Origin: Streptomyces angustmyceticus
Lineage (GTDB): Bacteria > Actinomycetota > Actinomycetes > Streptomycetales > Streptomycetaceae
DNA: 64,000 nucleotides
NCBI RefSeq assembly: GCF_019933235.1
Contig: NZ_CP082945.1
Location: forward strand, 2,914,001 to 2,978,000
Direction: 5' to 3'
Part shown: one piece after another, positions 53,541-61,898 of the stretch
How the letters are laid out: each line of letters opens with the position of its first letter
Numbering within the stretch: position 1 is the stretch's first letter
Notes under the pieces: model-generated
What the model was told of the DNA's origin: nothing
The model's input: the letters and a program-made list of their open reading frames with translations, nothing else
The model's database searches: none
Made by a program: the position numbers and the translations under genes

Positions 53541-55181
53541 ATGGACACCGTGCTCCGCGACGTCCGCGTCCTCGACGGGTCCGGCGGTCCGTCCTACCGC
53601 GCCGATGTCGCCCTGGCCGGCGGCCGGATCGCCGTGATCCACCGCGAGACCGACGGCGGCCCGCGCCCGGGCGCCGCCCGCGTGGTGGACGGCCACGGCC
53701 TCGCCCTCTCCCCCGGCTTCATCGACATGCACGCGCACAGCGACCTCGCGCTGCTGCGCGACCCGGCGCACGAGGCGAAGGCCGCCCAGGGCGTCACCCT
53801 CGAAGTCCTCGGCCAGGACGGCCTGTCGTACGCCCCGGTCGACGACCGGACCCTCGCCGAGGTCCGCACCCAGATCACCGGCTGGAACGGCGGCGGCCCC
53901 GGCGACACCTCCGTCGACTTCACCTGGCGCACCGTCGGCGGCTACCTCGACCGGCTCGACCACGGCTTCGACGGCCACGGCATCGCCGTCAACGCCGCCT
54001 ACCTCGTCCCGCAGGGCACCGTCCGGATGCTGGCCCTGGGCTGGGACGACCGCCCCGCCGGCGCCGACGAGCTGACGCGGATGAAGCAGCTGGTCGCCGA
54101 GGGCCTGGAGCAGGGCGCGGTGGGGCTGTCCTCGGGTCTGACCTACACCCCGGGGATGTACGCCTCCGACGCGGAACTGACCGAACTGTGCCGGGTGGTG
54201 GCCCGCTACGACGGCTACTACTGCCCGCACCACCGCTCCTACGGGGCCGGCGCCCTGCGGGCGTACGAGGAGATGGTGGCGCTCACCCGCGAGGCCGGCT
54301 GTGCGCTGCACCTGGCGCACGCCACCATGAACTTCGGCGTCAACGAGGGCCGCGCGCCCGAGCTGCTGGCGCTCCTGGACGGCGCGCTGGACGCCGGCGC
54401 CGACCTCACCCTCGACACGTACCCCTACACCCCCGGCTGCACGACCCTGGTCGCGATGCTGCCGAGCTGGGCGAGCGAGGGCGGCCCGGAGGCGATCCTG
54501 GCCCGCCTGCGCGACGAGGCGACGGCCGGGCGCATCCGCCGGGTCATGGAGGTCGAGGGCGCAGACGGCTGCCACGGGGTGCCCATCGAGTGGGACACCA
54601 TCGAGATCTCCGGGGTCGCCGACCCGGCGCTGTCCGGCTACGTCGGCAAGACCGTCGCCCGCAGCGCGGCGGAGCGCGGCGAGGAGCCGTGGACGACCGC
54701 CCGGCGCCTGCTGACCGAGGACCGCCTGGGCTCGACGATCCTGCAGCACGTCGGCCACGAGGACAACGTCCGCCGGATCATGCGCCACCGGGTCCACACC
54801 GGTGGCAGCGACGGCATCCTCCAGGGCCACAAGCCGCATCCGCGCGCGTACGGGACCTTCCCCCAGTACCTCGGCCGGTACGTCCGCGAACTGGGGGTGC
54901 TGTCCCTGGAGGAGTGCGTCGCCCATCTGACCGGCCGCCCGGCCGCGCGTCTGCGGCTCCCCGACCGCGGCCTCGTCCGGGCCGGCTACCGCGCCGACCT
55001 CGTCCTCTTCGACCCGGAGACGGTCGCCGCCGGGTCCACCTTCGACGCCCCGCGCACCCTGCCCACCGGCATCCCGCATGTGCTGATCGACGGCCGGTTC
55101 GTGATGGAGGACGGCCGGCGGACGGATGTCCTGGCGGGGCGGGCGGTACGGCGGACGGCGACGGGGCGCGGCCGGGGATAG
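53541..55181 (+). CDS. N-acyl-D-amino-acid deacylase (amidohydrolase)
   Basis: 546-aa amidohydrolase that releases D-amino acids from N-acyl derivatives. Zinc ligands: H64 and H66 in GFIDMHAHSD, histidines in CPHHRSY and HLAHATM, and Asp in VHTGGSDG. The position where characterised D-aminoacylases have a metal-bridging Cys (VxGNCG) reads VLGQDG, as in a recognised sub-branch. ATG 53541 follows GAGAAAGGCAG. With the deaminase it gives N-acyl-D-amino acid to D-amino acid to keto acid; sources could be peptidoglycan fragments or modified peptides. Confidence 0.9.
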   Translation: MDTVLRDVRVLDGSGGPSYRADVALAGGRIAVIHRETDGGPRPGAARVVDGHGLALSPGFIDMHAHSDLALLRDPAHEAKAAQGVTLEVLGQDGLSYAPVDDRTLAEVRTQITGWNGGGPGDTSVDFTWRTVGGYLDRLDHGFDGHGIAVNAAYLVPQGTVRMLALGWDDRPAGADELTRMKQLVAEGLEQGAVGLSSGLTYTPGMYASDAELTELCRVVARYDGYYCPHHRSYGAGALRAYEEMVALTREAGCALHLAHATMNFGVNEGRAPELLALLDGALDAGADLTLDTYPYTPGCTTLVAMLPSWASEGGPEAILARLRDEATAGRIRRVMEVEGADGCHGVPIEWDTIEISGVADPALSGYVGKTVARSAAERGEEPWTTARRLLTEDRLGSTILQHVGHEDNVRRIMRHRVHTGGSDGILQGHKPHPRAYGTFPQYLGRYVRELGVLSLEECVAHLTGRPAARLRLPDRGLVRAGYRADLVLFDPETVAAGSTFDAPRTLPTGIPHVLIDGRFVMEDGRRTDVLAGRAVRRTATGRGRG

Positions 55182-55214
55182 GGCCGGGACGCCGCCGGGC
55201 CGCGGCAGTGCGCG

Positions 55215-56717
55215 TCACACGGCTGCCACGGCCGCCTCCCCCGGCAGCGGCGTCCCCGACTTGTTGCCCACGACGTCCACGTCCGCGACGAACAGCTGGA
55301 ACAGCAGCTGGCTCGGTCCGGCCTCCCGGCCCTTCTTGCTCTTGGCCCCCTGCGCGACGGCGATGCTGAACGGCTCGTTCTCCTCCGCCTTCACCCCGAT
55401 GTAGCCGGGCAGCGCGCCCTCGTTGGCGCTGGCGTTCTGGTAGTCGCCGTCGTGGGCGCCGCGGATCAGCTCGCTGTTGTAGGAGGGCCCGAGGGCCATG
55501 TGCTGCGGCTGGAAGAGGAGTTCGTGCGCACCGGGCTTCAGCGTGAACTTCAGCATGACCTGATACGCCTCGCCGCCCATGCCGTGGTACGCCTCGGCCT
55601 GGGCCCGGTCCCCGAGGTGGGCACCGATGGTCATGCCCTTGTGCTGGGTCTTGAACTCCTTGGCCGAGCCCTGGCCGTCCGCCACGTACGCCAGGGCGGC
55701 GGCCCGCGCGGGACTGCCCCAGTACTCCACGATGCCGACCGCCTCTTCGAGGCTCATGGAGCGGTACAGCTCCAGCTTCCCCGCCGTCGCCGGCTTGCTC
55801 TGCAACTGGCGCAGGAGGTCCGGGCCGACGGTCGCGACGATCTCCTCCATCGTCCGGCCCTTCCCCGCCTTGGCCTTCTTGTTCTTCTTGGCCGCGTTGG
55901 CGAGGCCGACCTTGGCGGTGGCCATGTCCTTCGTGGCCCTGCCGTCGGCGCCCATGATCCCCGCCCGGCGTTCCCAGTGCTCGGTGGTCATGACGTTCTG
56001 CGGGTTCGCCGGGTTGTCGTGGTCGTAGGCGCGCTGCACGGCGGGGCGGACGGCGGGCCCGGGAGCGGGCGCCGTGCGGCGTTGCAGGCTCTGGGCGGCC
56101 GGGTGGCCGGCGACCATGACCCGTACGGCGTTCGCCTCGGCTTCGCGCTCGAAGCGGTCGGACGGGTCGGAGACCTGCAGCCCGCTGCCGTTGTCGGCAC
56201 CGGCGACGGGGCCCTGGCGCTGCTGGATGACGTGGGTGAGTTCGTGGGCCAGGGTGTGCTTGTCCGCACCGCCCTCCCCGATGACGACGTGATGGCCGCT
56301 GGTGTAGGCATGGGCACCGACTTCGGCGGCCGAGGCCCGCGCGGCGGCGTCGTGGTGGATGCGGACGTCGGAGAAGTCCGCGCCCAGCCGCGCTTCCATG
56401 TCGGCCCGGGTGGCGGCGTCCAGCGGCCGGCCGGGCGTGCGCAGCACCTCGTGGACGGCGGAGCGCTGCACCGCGGGCTGCGCCGCCGGCTCGGGACCGG
56501 CCTGCCGGTGGCCGCATCCGGCGCCGTGCCGATGCTGCTCCTGGGACCACGGGTGGCCGGCCTGACGGAGCATCTGGACGACCGCGGCGTTGCCGGCGCC
56601 GGCCGGCAGGGCGGGCACGCCGGCGCGCGGCGGTGCGGACGGGGCGGGCGCGGGCTTGTGTACCGGGGTACGGCCGCTGCCCGCTGCGGCATGTCCGGCC
56701 TGCTCGTGATGGTGCAC
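55215..56717 (-). CDS. DUF4157 protein with unassigned C-terminal domain (eCIS cargo-like)
   Basis: 500 aa from GTG 56717 (GAGGGA at 5 bases). Layout: His/Pro/Ala-rich disordered head (1-85), DUF4157 metalloprotease-like domain (about 88-170) with H158-E-L-T-H162 in TLAHELTHVIQQ and acidic FEREAEANAV as likely third ligand, linker, then a 260-residue C-terminal domain (240-500). The latter starts TTEHWERRAGIMG and contains KLELYRSMSLEEA, GMTIGAHLGDRAQAEAYHG and YQVMLKFTLKPGAHELLF; it matches nothing I can name. DUF4157 is a hallmark of proteins loaded into extracellular contractile injection systems. No sheath or tube gene lies in the window. Confidence 0.85.
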   Translation of the reverse strand: MHHHEQAGHAAAGSGRTPVHKPAPAPSAPPRAGVPALPAGAGNAAVVQMLRQAGHPWSQEQHRHGAGCGHRQAGPEPAAQPAVQRSAVHEVLRTPGRPLDAATRADMEARLGADFSDVRIHHDAAARASAAEVGAHAYTSGHHVVIGEGGADKHTLAHELTHVIQQRQGPVAGADNGSGLQVSDPSDRFEREAEANAVRVMVAGHPAAQSLQRRTAPAPGPAVRPAVQRAYDHDNPANPQNVMTTEHWERRAGIMGADGRATKDMATAKVGLANAAKKNKKAKAGKGRTMEEIVATVGPDLLRQLQSKPATAGKLELYRSMSLEEAVGIVEYWGSPARAAALAYVADGQGSAKEFKTQHKGMTIGAHLGDRAQAEAYHGMGGEAYQVMLKFTLKPGAHELLFQPQHMALGPSYNSELIRGAHDGDYQNASANEGALPGYIGVKAEENEPFSIAVAQGAKSKKGREAGPSQLLFQLFVADVDVVGNKSGTPLPGEAAVAAV

Positions 56718-56830
56718 GGGGGTCCCTCTTCCGGCGCGAGTTCGTCGACCCTTTCTGGATACGTGCCGGGGATTCACCGGGGCAAGGTACGAAAGGGCAG
56801 CATGTGCTGACCGGACGGGCGGAGTGACGA

Positions 56831-56872
56831 CGCCGGCCCTCCCGCCGCCGAGGGGCGGTGGGAGGGCCGGCG
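56831..56872 (-). terminator. Terminator of the GAPDH gene
   Basis: 19-bp stem with one G-T pair (CGCCGGCCCTCCC as its outer part, complement ending 56872) and loop GAGG. It lies just beyond the leftward GAPDH stop and separates it from the DUF4157 gene. Confidence 0.75.
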
Positions 56873-56891
56873 GATGAAGCGGTTCCCGGGC

Positions 56892-58337
56892 TCAGGCCTC
56901 CGGAGCCGGGTAGGTCGGGTACTCCACGCCGGAGACGTGCTGGACGACCCGGATGACCTGGCAGGAGTAGCCGAACTCGTTGTCGTACCAGAGGTAGAGG
57001 ATCGCGTTGTCGCCGTCGACCTTGGTCGCGCCGGCGTCGACGATCGAGGCGTGCCGCGAGCCCATGAAGTCGCTCGACACCGCGTCGGGGGCGCTGGTGA
57101 AGTCGATCTGGCGCTTGAGCGGCGAGTTCAGCGACACGTCGCGGAGGTGGTCGAGGACCTCCTCGCGGGTGGTCTCCCGGCCGAGCCGCAGGCTGAGGAT
57201 CGCGATCGAGACGTCCGGCACCGGCACCCGGATCGAGCTGCCGGTGATCGGGGCGGTGAGCTCGGGCAGCGCCTTGGCGACGGCCGAGGCGGCACCGGTC
57301 TCGGTGATGACCATGTTGAGCGGCGCGGAGCGGCCGCGGCGGTCGGCCTTGTGGTAATTGTCCAGCAGGTTCTGGTCGTTGGTGAACGAGTGGACGGTCT
57401 CCACGTGGCCGCGCAGCACGCCGTACTCGTCCGCCATCGCCTTCAGCGGCGGGACGATCGCGTTGGTGGTGCAGGAGGCGCAGGACAGGATCTGCTCGTC
57501 CGGCTTGATCGTGTCGTGGTTGACGCCGTGCACGATGTTGGGGACGTCGCCCTTGCCCGGCGCGGTCAGGACGACCTTGTCGATGCCGGGGCGCAGGTGC
57601 TTCGACAGGCCCGCGCGGTCGCGCCACTTGCCCGTGTTGTCGATGAGGATGGCGTCCTTGATGCCGTACGCCGTGTAGTCGACCTCGGAGGGGTCGTTGG
57701 CGTAGATCACCTTGATCTCGTTGCCGTTGGCGATGATCGTGCTGTTCGCCTCGTCGACGGTGATCGTGCCCTGGAACTGCCCGTGGATGGAGTCGCGGCG
57801 CAGCAGCGAGGCGCGCTTGACGATGTCCTGGTCGCCGCCCTGGCGGACGACGATGGCGCGCAGCCGCAGGCCGTTGCCGGAACCGGTCTTCTCGATCAGC
57901 AGCCGGGCGACGAGGCGGCCGATGCGGCCGAAGCCGTAGAGGACGACATCGCGCGGCTCGCGGCGCTCGATCTTGTCGGTACCGGTGGCGCCGGCGACGG
58001 CCTCGGCGGTGAACTCCGCCACCGACAGACCACGGTCGTCGCTGCGGTACGCCTCGGCGAGCAGGGCGATGTCGATCTGGGACGGGCCGAGGTCGAGCGA
58101 GGTGAGTGCCTGCAGGAACGGCAGCGTCTCGGTGACCGAGAGTTCCACGCCGGCGATCTGCCGGGCGAACCGGTGGGTCTTGAGGATGCTGACCACCGAC
58201 TTGTTCACCAAGGAGCGGCTGTGCAGCAGGACCGTCACGTCCTGCTCACGGTGCAGCTTCCCGATGATCGGGATCATCGACTCCGCGATCTCCTCGCGGT
58301 TCTTCCAGTTGGTGAACGAGTCGTCATTGACAGTCAC
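56892..58337 (-). CDS. Glyceraldehyde-3-phosphate dehydrogenase with N-terminal extension
   Basis: 481 aa, about 140-150 longer than standard GAPDH. Residues 1-128 form an extra, mostly helical domain (NWKNREEIAESMIPIIGKL, VTVLLHSRSLVNKSVV). The NAD-binding fold starts at 131 (VVLYGFGRIGRL) and the catalytic Cys is C289 in SCASCTTNA; HVETVHSFTNDQ, GAASAVAKALPEL and WYDNEFGYSCQV follow. The extended form occurs as a distinct group in actinobacteria and some proteobacteria; whether it works in glycolysis or gluconeogenesis is not clear. PEPCK, a gluconeogenic enzyme, is encoded 4 kb away. It ends in a strong terminator. Confidence 0.93.
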   Translation of the reverse strand: MTVNDDSFTNWKNREEIAESMIPIIGKLHREQDVTVLLHSRSLVNKSVVSILKTHRFARQIAGVELSVTETLPFLQALTSLDLGPSQIDIALLAEAYRSDDRGLSVAEFTAEAVAGATGTDKIERREPRDVVLYGFGRIGRLVARLLIEKTGSGNGLRLRAIVVRQGGDQDIVKRASLLRRDSIHGQFQGTITVDEANSTIIANGNEIKVIYANDPSEVDYTAYGIKDAILIDNTGKWRDRAGLSKHLRPGIDKVVLTAPGKGDVPNIVHGVNHDTIKPDEQILSCASCTTNAIVPPLKAMADEYGVLRGHVETVHSFTNDQNLLDNYHKADRRGRSAPLNMVITETGAASAVAKALPELTAPITGSSIRVPVPDVSIAILSLRLGRETTREEVLDHLRDVSLNSPLKRQIDFTSAPDAVSSDFMGSRHASIVDAGATKVDGDNAILYLWYDNEFGYSCQVIRVVQHVSGVEYPTYPAPEA

Positions 58338-58525
58338 AGGCTTATCTTTCGAGCTAGGCGGTGCTCATATGCTAGCGCCCCGCTCTTTTCATCATTCAAA
58401 CGGTGCCCCCTGAGCGGGGCGCGCACGCAGGAATCAGCACCACACTCGGGGCGGAATGCACCGGTATGCCGGACTACCGGTTTCCTGTTTGCGGCACTTT
58501 CGGCGCTTACGTCGCTGTGTGACCC

Positions 58526-58555
58526 GTGCCATGGCAGGGACGTGTGCCATGGCAG
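58526..58555. repeat. Two copies of GTGCCATGGCAG upstream of the GAPDH gene
   Basis: Exact 12-nt repeats at 58526-58537 and 58544-58555, each containing the perfect palindrome TGCCATGGCA; period 18 bp. They lie between the KAP gene stop and the GAPDH start (about 190-220 bp upstream of the latter). The spacing is less than two helical turns. Could be a twin operator; the rest of the 58338-58568 gap shows nothing else. Confidence 0.5.
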
Positions 58556-58568
58556 CGGCGTGCGCGCC

Positions 58569-60422
58569 CTACCCCGCCTCGGCCGCGCGCACGATCAGCC
58601 GCTCGATCTCGCTGCCGCTGCTCGTCATATGCGCCGCCAGCTCCCGGGCCACCGCCTCGCGTTCCGGAGTGACGCGGCCCGCGTAGAAGACGACCGGGCC
58701 GGTGTAGCGGCCGTCGCGGCGCAGGCGCGCGACGTGCTCCAGGCCCTCCCGGGGATTACCGCCCCGCTCGATGTCGGAGATGATCAGCGTCGGCGTCTCG
58801 ACGGCGAGCGCGTCGTCGGCGGCGCGGGAGTCCTCGGCGATCCGCACCACCGCGCCCGCCGCCCGGAACGCGCCGGCCAGTGAGTCGTTGTTCCGCGGAT
58901 GGTCGTCCACCCACAGGATGCGCACCCCCCGCAACAGGTCCGCGCGGGAGGGCGCGGTCCGCGCCCCGCTCCGCGCCGAGGAGGGCACCCGGGCCGGGGG
59001 CGGCCCGGAGTACGCGACGGGCTCCGGCCGCACCTCCGCCGGGAGTGCGGCCCCCTCGCGCAGCCGGCGCAGCAGCTCACCGGACCGGGGCAGCGCCACC
59101 AGGCCGTCGATCAGCGAGGTGAACTCCTGGTCGCCCACCATCTCGGGGAATCCGCTGGGCAGTTGGCGCTCCAGCCGGCTCAGCACCACACCCGACCGCC
59201 TCACATCCTCTTCCGGCAGGTCGTGCTCGCGCAGGAAACGGGTCACCGTCGGCAGCTCGGCCTCGGGGATCCGGCCGGGGGCCCGCAGCAGCGCGCGCAC
59301 CCGCTGGTAGGTGCGGAACTCGGCGATCACATCGCCCGTACCGGAGCCGGCCGCCCCGGCCACCATCCGGTAGAAGTCGGGGTAGAAGTACTGCAGGAGC
59401 AGCGTCCTGACCACCGCCTCGGGCGCGAACTCGTCCCACATCGGGTTGAGCGTCGCCTCCAGCACGAAGCCGTTCACCAGGCGCTTGATGCGGCGGGGGT
59501 TGCGGGCCGAGCGCTCCGCGAGCAGCGTGGTCAGCCGGTCGTCCAGGAGCTGGTCGATCCCGACGGTCCGGGCGCACCGCCGGATGTACTCCCGCACGCC
59601 CTGCTGGTCGGCCACCGGAATCCGGTAACTCGTCTGGAAGATCTTCTCCATGAAAGCCGAGGCGGCCGGGGAGGCATCGCGCAACAGCCCGCCCGGGGCG
59701 AGCGCCGAGCGGTCGCACCCGATGACGAACGCCAGGCCCGGTACGTCCAGATAGATCTTCACCGCCTCGCAGACCGCGAGCACGGTCTCCTCCGGGCAGC
59801 GGTCGAGGTCGTCGATGAAGACGACCAGCAGCCGGCGCGGCCGGAAGCCGTCGGACTCCGACCACTCCTGCACCAGCTCACCGATCGCCCCGCGCATCTC
59901 GTTGCGCGCCTGGGAGTCGACGGACAGGGTCCGCCACAGCTCGTCGACCAGACCGCCCACCCCGAGCGGTCCCGCGGCGAGGGTCGTCACCGCCCGTACG
60001 GCCCGCAGCAGCGCCCGCCGTTCGGACAGCCGCTGCAGCGCGCGCCGCAGCACGCGCCGGTCGAAGCGCATCAGGACGGACTTGATCAGCCCTTCCAGCG
60101 CGTCGGCCCCCTGCGAGGTCCAGGCGTTGTACCAGACGGTGTGCACGTCGGGGGCGTGCGCCAGCTCCGCGTCGACCAGCCGCATCAGGCTGCTCTTGCC
60201 CATGCCCCAGCCTGCGTCGACGGCCAGCGTGAACGGGGTGGAGCCGCGGGAGGCGACCAGCAGCCCGGCGAGCTGGCGGGCCGCCCGGCCGGCGCCGAGC
60301 AGATCGTCGTCGGGTCCGGCCACCGGTTCGTCGTTGAGCAGCGCGAAGGGGCCGCGCGACGAGGGTGCGGGCGCCGCGGCCGGGGAGGCGGCGGGCGGGG
60401 GTAAGTACGCCGAGGTGGTCAT
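58569..60422 (-). CDS. KAP-family P-loop NTPase fused to a receiver-like domain, TTA codon
   Basis: 617 aa. KAP NTPase domain about 40-345: Walker A GWGMGKSS (71-78), Walker B LLVVFIDDLDRCP (198-210), then FVIGCDRSAL and the sensor-like RNPRRIKRLVNGF. One or two weakly hydrophobic stretches (about 140-165) could be the membrane insertion typical of KAP proteins. A helical middle (345-495) ends in a Pro/Ser/Arg linker. Residues 500-617 are receiver-like: acidic pair D506-D507 in RILWVDDHP and D550 in LIISDIERGG, but the conserved lysine is not where expected (AAHMTSSGSE). Codon 7 (60404-60402) is TTA. It is a single gene with no partner. Confidence 0.88.
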   Translation of the reverse strand: MTTSAYLPPPAASPAAAPAPSSRGPFALLNDEPVAGPDDDLLGAGRAARQLAGLLVASRGSTPFTLAVDAGWGMGKSSLMRLVDAELAHAPDVHTVWYNAWTSQGADALEGLIKSVLMRFDRRVLRRALQRLSERRALLRAVRAVTTLAAGPLGVGGLVDELWRTLSVDSQARNEMRGAIGELVQEWSESDGFRPRRLLVVFIDDLDRCPEETVLAVCEAVKIYLDVPGLAFVIGCDRSALAPGGLLRDASPAASAFMEKIFQTSYRIPVADQQGVREYIRRCARTVGIDQLLDDRLTTLLAERSARNPRRIKRLVNGFVLEATLNPMWDEFAPEAVVRTLLLQYFYPDFYRMVAGAAGSGTGDVIAEFRTYQRVRALLRAPGRIPEAELPTVTRFLREHDLPEEDVRRSGVVLSRLERQLPSGFPEMVGDQEFTSLIDGLVALPRSGELLRRLREGAALPAEVRPEPVAYSGPPPARVPSSARSGARTAPSRADLLRGVRILWVDDHPRNNDSLAGAFRAAGAVVRIAEDSRAADDALAVETPTLIISDIERGGNPREGLEHVARLRRDGRYTGPVVFYAGRVTPEREAVARELAAHMTSSGSEIERLIVRAAEAG

Positions 60423-60601
60423 GCGCCCGGAGCGTACCGAGCCACGCTGCCGCCCGCTGGCCCGCCGCCGGGCGCCCCGAGGGCGGCGCCCGGCGGCGGG
60501 CCACGGTGCGTCACTACGCGTGACGCACTCCACACCGTCCGCCGACGGACGTGGGGAAGAACACCGGGCACGGTCCGAAACGCGCCCGTAAGGTGGCGGA
60601 C

Positions 60602-61813
60602 ATGCAGGTGATCCAGTCAACGAAGCTCGCCAACGTCTGCTACGAGATCCGTGGCCCGGTGCTCGAGGAGGCCATGCGGCTGGAGGCGGCGGGTCACCGC
60701 ATCCTCAAGCTCAACACCGGCAACCCGGCGGCGTTCGGCTTCGAGTGCCCGCCCGAGATCCTGGAGGACATCCTCCGCTCGGTCGGCACCGCGCACGGCT
60801 ACGGCGACGCGAAGGGCCTGCTCTCCGCCCGCCGCGCGGTGATGCAGCACTACCAGACCAAGGGCATCGACCTCTCCGTCGACGACATCTACCTCGGCAA
60901 CGGCGTCTCCGAGCTCATCCAGATGTCCATGCAGGCGCTGCTGGACGACGGCGACGAGGTCCTGGTGCCGGCCCCGGACTACCCGCTGTGGACGGCGTCG
61001 GTCTCCCTCTCCGGCGGCACCGCCGTGCACTACCGCTGCGACGAGCAGGCGGACTGGATGCCGGACCTCGCCGACATCGAGCGCAAGGTCACCGACCGCA
61101 CCAAGGCCATCGTCGTCATCAACCCCAACAACCCCACGGGTGCGGTGTACGACGACGAGCTGCTGCGGGGCATCGCGGAGATCGCCCGGCGGCACAACCT
61201 GATCGTCTGCGCCGACGAGATCTACGACAAGATCCTCTACGACGGCGTCACCCACACCCCCTTCGCCTCGCTCGCCCCCGACCTGCTGACGCTGACCTTC
61301 AACGGCCTGTCGAAGTCGTACCGGGTGGCCGGCTACCGCAGCGGCTGGATGGCGGTCTGCGGCCCGAAGGCGCACGCCGCCTCGTACATCGAGGGCCTGA
61401 CGATCCTCGCCAACATGCGGCTGTGCGCCAACATGCCTGCCCAGCACGCGGTCGCCACGGCCCTCGGCGGCCGCCAGTCGATCAACGAACTGGTACTGCC
61501 CGGCGGCCGGCTGCTGGAGCAGCGCGACACCGCGTACGAGCTGCTGACGCAGATCCCCGGCGTCAGCTGCGTCAAGCCGAAGGGCGCGCTCTACGCCTTC
61601 CCGCGGCTGGACCCCCACGTCTACAAGGTCAAGGACGACCGGCGGATGGTGCTCGACCTGCTGCGCGCCGAGAAGATCATGATCGTGCACGGCACCGGCT
61701 TCAACTGGCCCGAGCCGGACCACTTCCGGCTGGTCACGCTGCCCAGCAAGGACGATCTGACGGACGCCGTCACCCGGATCGGCTCCTTCCTCGACGGCTA
61801 CGGACAGTACTGA
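60602..61813 (+). CDS. AlaA-type pyridoxal phosphate aminotransferase
   Basis: 403-aa class I/II aminotransferase. PLP contacts: NPNNPTGAVY, the aspartate in CADEIYDKILYDG, the Schiff-base lysine in NGLSKSYRVAGYRSGW. The N-terminus (VIQSTKLANVCYEIRGPVLEEA) and LKLNTGNPAAFGFECPPEI are those of the glutamate-pyruvate (AlaA) subgroup. ATG 60602 follows the frame's first good start; upstream AAGGTGG is about 9 bases away. Makes alanine from pyruvate, linking it to central carbon flux. Confidence 0.94.
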   Translation: MQVIQSTKLANVCYEIRGPVLEEAMRLEAAGHRILKLNTGNPAAFGFECPPEILEDILRSVGTAHGYGDAKGLLSARRAVMQHYQTKGIDLSVDDIYLGNGVSELIQMSMQALLDDGDEVLVPAPDYPLWTASVSLSGGTAVHYRCDEQADWMPDLADIERKVTDRTKAIVVINPNNPTGAVYDDELLRGIAEIARRHNLIVCADEIYDKILYDGVTHTPFASLAPDLLTLTFNGLSKSYRVAGYRSGWMAVCGPKAHAASYIEGLTILANMRLCANMPAQHAVATALGGRQSINELVLPGGRLLEQRDTAYELLTQIPGVSCVKPKGALYAFPRLDPHVYKVKDDRRMVLDLLRAEKIMIVHGTGFNWPEPDHFRLVTLPSKDDLTDAVTRIGSFLDGYGQY

Positions 61814-61844
61814 CCCGGGGCCGATTGCTGTACGAGCCACAACT

Positions 61845-61859
61845 TTAGACAGCGTCCAA
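61845..61859. promoter_or_regulatory. Dyad upstream of the 149-aa gene
   Basis: TTAGAC-AGC-GTCCAA, an imperfect inverted repeat (TTxGAC/GTCxAA) 40 bp before the start of the small gene and overlapping where a promoter (TAGGAT at 61862) would be. The form suits a TetR- or similar-family site; no regulator gene is adjacent. Confidence 0.4.
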
Positions 61860-61898
61860 GCTAGGATGGCCTCCTAGACGCTTTCAGGAGGCCGTCCC

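Noticed and set aside
51963..55079. A very long minus-strand frame that extends the PfkB kinase upstream through the deaminase and D-aminoacylase genes
   Set aside because: The kinase domain begins just after GTG 51962; the rest is antisense to two well-supported genes.
58569..60422. KAP NTPase as part of a prophage or integrative element
   Set aside because: No integrase, tRNA, attachment repeats or phage genes around it; flanked by core metabolic genes.
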